Shown here: piece after piece, positions 7,059 through 13,689 of the stretch | Layout of the letters: every line of letters begins with the position of its first letter | Numbering within the stretch: the stretch's first letter is position 1 | Assembly (NCBI GenBank): GCA_038117225.1 | Contig: JAYOFM010000083.1 | Coordinates: 1-18,041 of the forward strand | Direction: 5' to 3' | Source of the DNA: JAYOFM01 sp038117225 | Lineage (GTDB): Bacteria; Pseudomonadota; Alphaproteobacteria; Rhodospirillales; Casp-alpha2 | DNA: 18,041 bases | Program-made: the position numbers and the translations under genes | Notes under the pieces: generated by a model | What the model was told of the DNA's origin: nothing | Seen by the model: the letters and a program-made list of their open reading frames with translations, nothing else | Databases searched by the model: none

Positions 7059-8276
7059 GTGACCCGCCTCAACGCCTTCTGGCGTAGCCCGCTGTTCGTG
7101 TTGCTCGCCGGTGCGACGATCGTCTTCACCTCGTTCGGTATCCGCCAGAGCTTCGGGTTGTTCATGCGCCCGATCACCCTGGACTTGGGATGGGGGCGCG
7201 AGGCCTTGTCCTTCGCCTTGGCGAGCCAGAACCTGATCATTGGTTTCGCGGCGCCGTTCGCGGGCGCGCTCGCCGACCGCTGGGGTGCCCCCAGGACGAT
7301 CGCGTTGGGCGGGACCCTGTTCGGACTCGGCATCCTGGTCATGAGCCAATCCACGTCGCCGGAGATGATGTTCGCCGGCGCCGGCATCTTGGGCGGTATC
7401 GGCCTCGGCGCCTGCGGCTTGCCGTTGGTGCTCAGCATTGTCGGCCAGGCGGCGCCGCCGGAGAAGCGCACGCTCTGGCTCGGCATCCTGACCTCCTGCG
7501 CCACCGGCGGCCAGTTGATGGTGGTGCCGGTCAGCCAGTCCATGCTGTCCGGCTACGACTGGGTGGTGGCGCTGTTGGTTCTCTCCATGATGGCCGGCAT
7601 GATCGTGCCGATGGCATTTTCCATGTCCGGCGCGGTGACCAAGGAAACCGGCAAGGATACCGACATCAATCTCCGCCAGGCGATCCGCGAGGCCTCCCGC
7701 CATCGGGGCTTCTGGCTGCTGACCACGGGTTTCTTCGTGTGCGGCTTCCAGGTCGCCTTCATCGCCGTGCATCTGCCGGCCTATCTGGCCGACCGGGGCG
7801 CCGCGCCGGCGCTGGGGGCGACGGCGCTGATGCTGATCGCGCTGTTCAACATGCTCGGCAGTTGGACCTCTGGCTGGCTGGCCGGGCGCTGGTCGAAGAA
7901 ATACATGCTCAGCGCCATTTACGTGCTGCGCTCCATGGTCATAGCCGCGTTCATCCTGCTGCCGGTGTCGCCGGTGACGGTGGTCCTGTTCGCCATGGCC
8001 ATCGGCTTGCTGTGGCTCAGCACGGTGCCGCTGACCAGCGGGCTGGTGGCGCAGATGTTCGGCGTGCGTTACATGGGCGTGCTCTATGGCGTGGTCTATC
8101 TGAGCCACCAGCTGGGCAGTTTCACCGGTGTGTGGATAGGCGGCCGCCTTTTCGACGCCACCGGCGGTTACGATGCCGTCTGGTGGGGCGGCATCGTCCT
8201 CGGCCTGATCAGCGCGCTGCTGCATTTGCCGATCAACGAACGCCCGGTCGACCGATTGGCCAAGGCCGCCGGTTGA
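7059..8276 (+). CDS. MFS transporter, probably a carboxylate carrier
   Basis: 405 residues, very hydrophobic, with the pattern of twelve membrane segments and a central loop near residues 190-215. The MFS signature between helices 2 and 3 is present as G-A-L-A-D-R-W-G-A-P-R at 69-79. The early S-F-G-I-R-Q-S-F-G-L-F segment resembles the oxalate/formate antiporter or monocarboxylate-porter branch of the superfamily. The start is GTG at 7059, with purine-rich AAGGCGGGG about ten bases upstream. It follows LeuD by seven bases, so it probably belongs to the same transcript and imports the operon's substrate or exports a product. Which acid is carried cannot be read from sequence. Confidence 0.88.
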   Translation: MTRLNAFWRSPLFVLLAGATIVFTSFGIRQSFGLFMRPITLDLGWGREALSFALASQNLIIGFAAPFAGALADRWGAPRTIALGGTLFGLGILVMSQSTSPEMMFAGAGILGGIGLGACGLPLVLSIVGQAAPPEKRTLWLGILTSCATGGQLMVVPVSQSMLSGYDWVVALLVLSMMAGMIVPMAFSMSGAVTKETGKDTDINLRQAIREASRHRGFWLLTTGFFVCGFQVAFIAVHLPAYLADRGAAPALGATALMLIALFNMLGSWTSGWLAGRWSKKYMLSAIYVLRSMVIAAFILLPVSPVTVVLFAMAIGLLWLSTVPLTSGLVAQMFGVRYMGVLYGVVYLSHQLGSFTGVWIGGRLFDATGGYDAVWWGGIVLGLISALLHLPINERPVDRLAKAAG

Positions 8277-8378
8277 TCACGCCGGCATCGGCCCATGCGC
8301 TGCGCACCCCTTGGGGCGGCGGCGGGACGGGGCTACCATACCGGCGAGCGACTTTTGGCCGACTCGGGGGAGGTTTCG

Positions 8379-9017
8379 ATGACCGAATTGCGCATCTGTT
8401 TCGTTGGCGACAGTCTGGTGCTGGGCACCAATGACGATCACTACCTGGGCTGGCCCGGGCGGTTGGCACAGGCCGAGCGCGCCAACGGTCACGATGTCAC
8501 GGTCTACAATCTGGGCCTGCGTGGTGACACTTCGGAAATGGTCGCGGCGCGCTGGCGGGTCGAGGCGCAGGCGCGGCTGCCGGATATCTACCCGGGGGCG
8601 TTGGTGTTTTCCTTCGGCGCCAATGACTGCGCCGACGAGGACGGGCACGGTATTCGCGTGCCGCTCGACCGCTCCGTCGCCGTGGCCCGCGGCATGATCG
8701 CCTCCGCCGCCGCCTGGAAGCCGACGCTCTGGGTCGGCCCGCCGCCGGTCGACGATCTGCGCATGCCCTACCGGCCGGCGGAAAGCATCAGCTATCACTT
8801 CATGACCGAGCACATCCGCGATCTCAACGCCGCCTTCACGACCATCGCGGCCGAGCTCGACGTGCCTTACCTGGATCTGTTCAGCCGCCTCGTCGACGAT
8901 CCCGGCTGGCCCGGCATGTACGAGGAGCAGGACGGCGTCCACCCAATTGCCGGCGGCTACGAAATCATGGCCGAACACATCGGCGCCTGGAAACCGTGGC
9001 GCGCTTGGTTTGGTTGA
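8379..9017 (+). CDS. SGNH/GDSL-family hydrolase
   Basis: 212 residues from the ATG at 8379, chosen because G-G-G-G-G-A-G-G (8366-8373) sits five bases upstream and because translation from it begins directly with the first catalytic strand. An ATG at 8295 would add 28 residues without family character. All SGNH blocks are visible: G-D-S with nucleophile Ser12, N-L-G-L-R-G-D with Gly47, G-A-N-D with Asn82, and D-G-V-H-P with Asp186 and His188. There is no signal peptide, so the enzyme is likely cytoplasmic and similar to lysophospholipase L1/arylesterase-type hydrolases. It lies 102 bases after the MFS gene on the same strand. A link to the pathway, such as ester or thioester hydrolysis, is possible but not shown. 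Confidence 0.9.
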   Translation: MTELRICFVGDSLVLGTNDDHYLGWPGRLAQAERANGHDVTVYNLGLRGDTSEMVAARWRVEAQARLPDIYPGALVFSFGANDCADEDGHGIRVPLDRSVAVARGMIASAAAWKPTLWVGPPPVDDLRMPYRPAESISYHFMTEHIRDLNAAFTTIAAELDVPYLDLFSRLVDDPGWPGMYEEQDGVHPIAGGYEIMAEHIGAWKPWRAWFG

Positions 9018-9035
9018 GCTGCCCTAACATTTCGT

Positions 9036-9050
9036 AACCGATCTTCGGTT
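9036..9050 (+). terminator. Weak hairpin after the SGNH hydrolase gene
   Basis: AACCGA at 9036-9041 and TCGGTT at 9045-9050 form a perfect six-pair stem with a TCT loop, 19 bases after the hydrolase stop. The bases following are TCCCC rather than a T tract; a T5 run comes about 20 bases later. It could end the long rightward transcript, but stability is low. The rest of the 152-base gap shows no gene. Confidence 0.3.
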
Positions 9051-9169
9051 TCCCCGATCTGGGTCATCTTTTTCGCACCTGGCGAAGGTCGGGCTGACTT
9101 GGTCCCGCGAACCCGGCTCGGCGTGGAAACGCTGGCGTTGGCGGGCAGACTGCGTTACCAAGCCAGCCC

Positions 9170-10402
9170 ATGACGACCCCCTTGAGCGTGCCCGATTATT
9201 CTGCAGATTCCGCTTACGCGTGGCGGCGCCTTGGTGTGTCTTTGGTGCTCAGCACGGTCGGCGGCATCGGCCTGTGGTCGGCGGTGGTGGCGCTGCCGGC
9301 GATCGAAACGGAGTTCGGCGTCGACCGCAGCCAGGCGTCGCTACCGTACCTGGCGACCATGATCGGCTATGCCACCGGCGGCGTGCTGATCGGCCGCTTC
9401 GTCGATCGTTTCGGCATCATGCCGGCGATCTTAGGCGGCGCGTTGATGCTTTGCATCGGCTATGTGGCGGCATCGCAGGCGACCAGTTTGTGGCAATTCA
9501 CCTTCGCCCAGGCGGTGTTGATCGGCATGTGCGGGTCGGCGGCGACCTTCGGGCCGCTGGTCGGAGAAGTGTCGCTGTGGTTCCAGAAGCGCCGCGGCAT
9601 CGCCGTATCAATCGTCGCGTGCGGAACCTACCTGTCGGGCACCATCTGGCCGCCGTTGCTGCAATATGCCATCGAGACCCTGGGCTGGCGCGAGGCCCAC
9701 ATGTGGGTCGGGATCCTGTGCGTCACCATCATGTTTCCCTTGGCGTTGCTGCTGCGCCGGCGCGCGCCGCTGGAGGATGCCCGCGCGGCGGCGGCCAGCG
9801 CGCGCGGCCAAGCCTCGGCGCCGCTGTCGCCGTCAAGGCTGCAGGCACTGCTGGTGCTGGCCGGTATTTCCTGCTGCGTCGCCATGGCCATGCCGCAGGT
9901 CCACATCGTCGCCTACTGCGGCGATCTCGGGTACGGCGCGCAACGGGGTGCCGAAATGCTGTCGGTGATGCTGGGAACCGGCGTCATCAGCCGGCTGGCG
10001 TCGGGCATGATCATCGACCGCATCGGCGGCATCGGCACGCTGATTCTGGGATCGACCCTGCAATGCCTGGCACTGATGTTCTATCTGCCGTTCGACGGGT
10101 TGGCGTCGCTGTACGTGGTGTCGGCGCTGTTCGGCCTGTCGCAGGGCGGCATCGTGCCCAGCTATGCCATCATCGTGCGCGAATACTTCCCCGCCCGCGA
10201 GGCGGCGACCCGCATCAGCATGGTCCTCATGGCGACCAGTGCCGGCATGGCCCTGGGCGGCTGGATGTCGGGCGAAATCTACGACCTCACCGGCTCCTAC
10301 CAGGCCGCCTTCCTCAACGGCATCGCCTTCAACCTGGTGAACATGTCCATCGCCTTCTGGCTGTTGATGGGACGGCGGCGCATGCGGCGGACGGCCATCT
10401 AG
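9170..10402 (+). CDS. MFS transporter
   Basis: 410 residues with about twelve membrane segments. An approximately 20-residue hydrophilic N-terminus is followed by V-S-L-V-L-S-T-V-G-G-I-G-L-W in helix 1. The MFS loop motif is G-R-F-V-D-R-F-G at 75-82, and an Ala/Arg-rich cytoplasmic loop lies between helices 6 and 7 (about 195-220). General family resemblance is to metabolite carriers of the same broad group as the MFS protein at 7059, but the two are not close copies. The ATG has no evident Shine-Dalgarno; TTG and GTG codons a few positions later are alternatives. Its TAG (10400-10402) overlaps the stop of the opposing EamA gene in the sequence CTAG. The substrate is unknown. Confidence 0.88.
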   Translation: MTTPLSVPDYSADSAYAWRRLGVSLVLSTVGGIGLWSAVVALPAIETEFGVDRSQASLPYLATMIGYATGGVLIGRFVDRFGIMPAILGGALMLCIGYVAASQATSLWQFTFAQAVLIGMCGSAATFGPLVGEVSLWFQKRRGIAVSIVACGTYLSGTIWPPLLQYAIETLGWREAHMWVGILCVTIMFPLALLLRRRAPLEDARAAAASARGQASAPLSPSRLQALLVLAGISCCVAMAMPQVHIVAYCGDLGYGAQRGAEMLSVMLGTGVISRLASGMIIDRIGGIGTLILGSTLQCLALMFYLPFDGLASLYVVSALFGLSQGGIVPSYAIIVREYFPAREAATRISMVLMATSAGMALGGWMSGEIYDLTGSYQAAFLNGIAFNLVNMSIAFWLLMGRRRMRRTAI

Positions 10403-11253
10403 CCCTTCGGCTGCCGGTGGACCGTCATCATGGCGACGCCGCCCAGCACCAGCACCGCGCCGATGGCCATGACCCCGGTGATGACCTCGTCCAGCAGCAA
10501 CACGCCGGCGATGATCGATGTCACCGGAGTCAGCAGCATGAAGGGGGCGGCCTGATTGATCGGCACGCTGTGCAGCAGCCGGTACCACACACCGTAGGCC
10601 GCCACCGTCATGATCAGGCCCAGGTAGGCGACGATCAGCCATTGCGTCGGGCCGGCCGCCTGAATGGCTTGCCACTGACCGTCCTCGATCAGCCACGACG
10701 CCACGGCCATCTGCGGTGCCGCGAAAACGGCGACCCAGGCCAGCAGGGTCAGGCTGTCCACATCCCGCAGGCGGCTGACCATGACCTGTCCGACGGCCCA
10801 CACGAAGGCGCCGCCCATGACCAGGAAAACGTAACTCAGGTTGCCGTCCAGGCGCGGCTCGCCGGCGATGACGGCGACGCCGATGAAGGCCAGGGCCATG
10901 CCGACGCCGCGCTTTAAGCCGAAGGCTTCCTTCAGCACCACGGTGGCGATGAGCGCCATGAACGGCGCTTCCAATTGCACGACCAGTACTGCCGTCGAGG
11001 CGTCGAGCCCGTTGAGGCCATAGAACGTCAGTCCATACTGGATGGTGGCGCTGATCAGCGCGATAAGGAAAATCAACGGCAACCGGTGTAGCGGCGGCGG
11101 CGCGAACCACACCAGAACCCCCGCGGCGATGGCGAAGCGCAGCGTCATGATCATGAACGGCGGAAATTCCGCCATGCCGATCTTCGCCAGGGTGAAACCG
11201 AGGCCCCAGGCGGCGGGCACGAACAGGCCCATCATGAAATGCATCGGCGACAT
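10399..11253 (-). CDS. EamA/DMT-superfamily transporter
   Basis: 284 residues with about ten membrane segments arranged as two EamA repeats, the usual architecture of drug/metabolite exporters. The first repeat includes F-V-P-A-A-W-G-L-G-F-T-L-A-K near residues 11-24. The second ends with T-P-V-T-S-I-I-A-G-V-L-L-L-D-E near 243-257, a strongly conserved signature. Such proteins usually export amino acids, metabolites or nucleobases. The start ATG at 11253 has ATG alternatives within seven codons. Coding is convergent with the MFS gene, stop codons overlapping, so no terminator fits between them. It faces away from the AT-rich island at 11254-12055. Confidence 0.9.
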   Translation of the reverse strand: MSPMHFMMGLFVPAAWGLGFTLAKIGMAEFPPFMIMTLRFAIAAGVLVWFAPPPLHRLPLIFLIALISATIQYGLTFYGLNGLDASTAVLVVQLEAPFMALIATVVLKEAFGLKRGVGMALAFIGVAVIAGEPRLDGNLSYVFLVMGGAFVWAVGQVMVSRLRDVDSLTLLAWVAVFAAPQMAVASWLIEDGQWQAIQAAGPTQWLIVAYLGLIMTVAAYGVWYRLLHSVPINQAAPFMLLTPVTSIIAGVLLLDEVITGVMAIGAVLVLGGVAMMTVHRQPKG

Positions 11254-11299
11254 GGCGGGGCCTGTTGTCTACGCGAGGTCAGATATTCATAAACAGGAT

Positions 11300-11316
11300 T
11301 TGCCAATGCGCGGCAA
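11300..11316. promoter_or_regulatory. Inverted repeat TTGCC-N7-GGCAA upstream of the EamA gene
   Basis: TTGCC at 11300-11304 and GGCAA at 11312-11316 form an interrupted palindrome 47-63 bases upstream of the EamA start. The spacing resembles LysR-type boxes, and DMT exporters are often controlled by LysR regulators, but no such regulator gene is adjacent. Short inverted repeats also arise by chance. Confidence 0.3.
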
Positions 11317-11446
11317 TGGGATTCAAGATTCCCGACAGTGGTGGCTCGGACAGGGGCGGGAGACACGGCGCGACGGCCCTGGGATTGTGCTGATCCTCCG
11401 TTCACTAAAATACTCGGCGGACCAATTCACTGGGGGAGGATCAGCT

Positions 11447-11605
11447 TTGCATATGACTTATTATGATTTCGTCCGTCAGCATAAAAGTCTTGGTGGTATC
11501 GTGCTGGCGATGGCCGCTGGCGTTTCGGAACGGCGTTGGGAGATGTTGGATATCGTCGCGCTCGTGGAGGCGGCCGAGCCCAAGCCGAAGAAGCGCGGCC
11601 CATAA
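11447..11605 (+). pseudogene. Transposase C-terminal remnant or small orphan protein
   Basis: A short frame encodes about 50 residues from ATG 11453, or 52 from TTG 11447. It reads M-T-Y-Y-D-F-V-R-Q-H-K-S-L near the start, M-A-A-G-V-S-E-R-R-W in the middle and D-I-V-A-L-V-E near the end, finishing K-P-K-K-R-G-P. By memory this follows the C-terminal pattern of insertion-sequence transposases (Y-N-F-x-R-x-H-K-T-L, P-A-M-A-A-G-V, W-x-x-x-D-I-V-A-L, K-R-G-P). The DDE catalytic region is absent, and upstream in-frame sequence is antisense to the EamA gene and not transposase-like. A good GGAGGA at 11435-11440 is seven bases from the TTG but thirteen from the ATG, so the piece could be translated. 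The following AAATTCAAAGCGACCCACTA (11612-11631) resembles sequence often found after such transposase genes. Confidence 0.5.
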
Positions 11606-11867
11606 AATAAATGAAATTCAAAGCGACCCACTACGGGATGGTGTCAGACCGCCAAGGGTCATACCCAGACTAAATCATGCCGCCGGTTCGTTGGCCGGTT
11701 TTGATCCGCAAGCGGACATTTGAAACCAAAAAGTCGCTTTATGGGTCCGTGGCCTCGAAGGATGACCGGTCGGCGACGGCATGCGCGTGTTTGACGCCCC
11801 TGCCGCCGGCCGGACGGAGACTTTCGCGTGGACTTGTGCCCGCTCAATGGCGGACTATATTTAACTC

Positions 11868-11896
11868 GCCCCGGCCCTCCGCGAGGAGGCCGGGGC
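11868..11896. other. Strong GC hairpin with GCGA (GNRA) tetraloop
   Basis: The left arm at 11868-11880 and the right arm at 11885-11896 pair over twelve base pairs with one bulged C and a GCGA loop at 11881-11884. Neither side is followed by a T tract, so it is not a canonical intrinsic terminator. It could be a transcript-end structure, part of a small RNA, or a leftover IS end. It stands about 160 bases upstream of the rhodanese start. Confidence 0.6.
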
Positions 11897-11905
11897 AATC
11901 GATGA

Positions 11906-11935
11906 AATGATGACGAATGCTGACAAATGCTGACA
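11906..11935. repeat. Three tandem 10-bp repeats (iteron-like)
   Basis: AATGATGACG at 11906-11915 is followed by two identical copies of AATGCTGACA at 11916-11925 and 11926-11935. A ten-base period places each copy on the same helix face, as in arrays bound cooperatively by a regulator. They lie about 120-150 bases before the rhodanese start. An origin role seems unlikely because no replication gene is near. Confidence 0.7.
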
Positions 11936-11945
11936 TTTTTGGCCG

Positions 11946-11960
11946 AAAACACCGTGTTTT
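11946..11960. promoter_or_regulatory. AT-rich palindrome AAAACAC-C-GTGTTTT
   Basis: Seven bases on each side (11946-11952 and 11954-11960) are perfectly inverted around one central C, followed by GTTTTT. It could be an operator, or in RNA a six-pair stem with a CCG loop and a T-rich tail resembling a weak rightward terminator. It lies between the tandem repeats and the rhodanese gene, so operator use is my preferred reading. Confidence 0.45.
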
Positions 11961-12055
11961 GTTTTTGATCAATACCTTAACCTGTTTACATCGTGATTTT
12001 AGCGGCCGGTAGCGGCCATATGACGGGTCACCAACGCTCTCAAAGGGGGTCGAAC

Positions 12056-13672
12056 ATGGCTGAAATGGGGATCAAGGGATTGCCCGCGGCGGCGGTCCGT
12101 AAGGCGGTGCTCGACGCGGTTTCCGGTGACGCGGAGCTGGCGCTGCTCGATGTGCGCGAAACCGGCACCTTCGGCGACAATCATCTGCTGCATGCCCGCA
12201 CGCTGCCCCTGAGCCGCCTCGAATTGCTGGTCGATGATCTGGTGCCGCGCAAGACCGTGCCCATCATCCTCTGTGCCTACGATTCCGGCGACGATGATCT
12301 GGTCGCCCGCGCCGCCACGCGGCTCGCCGACATCGGCTATACGGATATCGCCTATCTGCAGGGCGGCGTCGTCGCCTGGGGCGAGGCAGGTTTCGAAGTG
12401 TTCTCCGGCGTCAACGTGCCGTCCAAGGCATTCGGCGAATTCGTCGAACACACCTACGACACGCCGCGCATGCCGGCGTCCGACGTGCAGGCGATGATCG
12501 ATGCGGGCGAGAACATGGTGGTGCTGGACAGCCGGCCGATGGATGAATATCTGGCCATGAGCATCCCCACCGGCATCGACGTGCCGGGGGCCGAGCTGGC
12601 CTTGCGGGTGCATGATCTGGCGCCCGATCCGAGCACCACTGTGGTCGTCAACTGCGCCGGCCGCACCCGGTCCATCATCGGCTGCCAGTCATTGATCAAC
12701 GCCGGTATTCCCAACCGGGTGGTGGCGTTGGAAAATGGCACCATGGGCTGGCATCTGGCCGGGCTGACGCTGGACCGCGGCCAGAGCCGCACCTATGACG
12801 AAACCTCCGCCGAGGGACAGGCGAAGGCCGACGCGGCGGCGGCGCGGGTGCGGGATCGCTTCGGCGTCGCCAGTGTCGATTGGGCCACGGTCACCAGTTG
12901 GCTCGACGATGGCGGGCGCACGACCTATCTGCTCGACGTGCGCGCCCCATCGGAATACATCGCCGGTCACGTGGCCGGCGCCAAATCATCGCCGGGCGGT
13001 CAACTTGTGCAGGGCACCGATAAATACGTTGGCGTGCTCGGCGCCCGGCTGGTGATCATCGACGACAACGGGGTGCGCGCAACCATGACCGCGTCGTGGC
13101 TGGTGCAGATGGGCTGGCATGATGTGCATGTGCTGGGTAATGCTGATGCCGCGCCGCAGACGACCGGTCCGCATGCGCCGCATATTCCGGGACTCGACGC
13201 GGCGCCCGGCGCCGACCTGCCGCCGACGACGCTGAACGCCATGTTGAAGGCCGACGAGGCACTGGTGATCGACCTCGCCGACAGCATCCGTCATCGCGCC
13301 GGCCATATTCCCGGTTCGCGCTTCGCCACCCGCGCCAATCTGGCGCGCCACGTCGCCGGCCTGCCGGGCGACAAGACCCTGGTGCTGACCGCCGCCGATG
13401 ACGTGCTGTCGCGCATGGCGGCGGCGGACCTGGCCGCGGCCGGGATCACCGCGCGCGTGCTCGCCGGCGGCAATACCGCCTGGGCCGCCGACGGATTTCC
13501 ACTGGAAAGCGGTTTCGAGAACAATCTCGATCCCTCCAAGGACGTCTGGTACCGGCCCTACGACATGGATGACAGCGACGAGGGTGCGATGAAGCAGTAC
13601 CTGAGTTGGGAAATTGATCTGGTGAAACAGATCGAGCGCGACGGCACGACGAATTTCAGAAGCTTCCAATAG
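12056..13672 (+). CDS. Four-domain rhodanese-family sulfurtransferase
   Basis: 538 residues from the ATG at 12056, selected because A-A-A-G-G-G-G-G (12042-12049) lies six bases upstream; an earlier GTG at 11993 would add an untypical leader. Four rhodanese-like domains follow in tandem: about 5-118, 135-240, 272-365 and 388-485, then a roughly 50-residue acidic tail. Domain 2 has a normal active loop C-A-G-R-T-R-S with Cys200. Domain 1 has Cys73 in L-C-A-Y-D-S-G-D-D but lacks the Arg. Domains 3 (I-D-D-N-G-V-R) and 4 (T-A-A-D-D-V-L) have lost the cysteine and are probably structural. Typical two-domain sulfurtransferases are about half this size. The function would be sulfane-sulfur transfer to an unknown acceptor. 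It is 17 bases from the dehydrogenase gene, so the two are probably cotranscribed. Confidence 0.88.
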   Translation: MAEMGIKGLPAAAVRKAVLDAVSGDAELALLDVRETGTFGDNHLLHARTLPLSRLELLVDDLVPRKTVPIILCAYDSGDDDLVARAATRLADIGYTDIAYLQGGVVAWGEAGFEVFSGVNVPSKAFGEFVEHTYDTPRMPASDVQAMIDAGENMVVLDSRPMDEYLAMSIPTGIDVPGAELALRVHDLAPDPSTTVVVNCAGRTRSIIGCQSLINAGIPNRVVALENGTMGWHLAGLTLDRGQSRTYDETSAEGQAKADAAAARVRDRFGVASVDWATVTSWLDDGGRTTYLLDVRAPSEYIAGHVAGAKSSPGGQLVQGTDKYVGVLGARLVIIDDNGVRATMTASWLVQMGWHDVHVLGNADAAPQTTGPHAPHIPGLDAAPGADLPPTTLNAMLKADEALVIDLADSIRHRAGHIPGSRFATRANLARHVAGLPGDKTLVLTAADDVLSRMAAADLAAAGITARVLAGGNTAWAADGFPLESGFENNLDPSKDVWYRPYDMDDSDEGAMKQYLSWEIDLVKQIERDGTTNFRSFQ

Positions 13673-13689
13673 CGTAAGGGGCGGCGTCG

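Larger units (their letters stand above)
11606..12055. other. AT-rich intergenic island with regulatory-looking repeats
   Basis: No convincing gene is present in these 450 bases. Short open stretches exist on both strands but have no family character or ribosome site. Composition becomes distinctly AT-rich from about 11900 (for example T-runs around 11936 and 11957-11966) compared with flanking coding DNA. Notable contents, listed separately, are a strong hairpin (11868-11896), three 10-bp tandem repeats (11906-11935) and an AT-rich palindrome (11946-11960). AGCGGCC also occurs twice, ten bases apart, at 12001-12017. The promoter of the rhodanese gene must lie here. TTGATC at 11965-11970 could be a -35 but no good -10 follows at normal spacing. 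Confidence 0.6.

Noticed and set aside
6840..8225. Leftward open frame of 461 codons
   Set aside because: Antisense to LeuD and the MFS gene, His/Gln/Arg-rich, no domains.
9220..11110. Long overlapping frames on both strands (9220-10917 and 9833-11110)
   Set aside because: They run out of frame or antisense through the MFS and EamA genes, which have clear membrane-protein patterns.
11042..11452. Extension of the small transposase-like peptide upstream to 11042
   Set aside because: The extension is antisense to the EamA gene and shows no transposase motifs; only the last 50 or so codons are meaningful.
11965..11972. TTGATCAA as an FNR/FixK site
   Set aside because: The two half-sites are fused without the four-base spacer that such boxes need.
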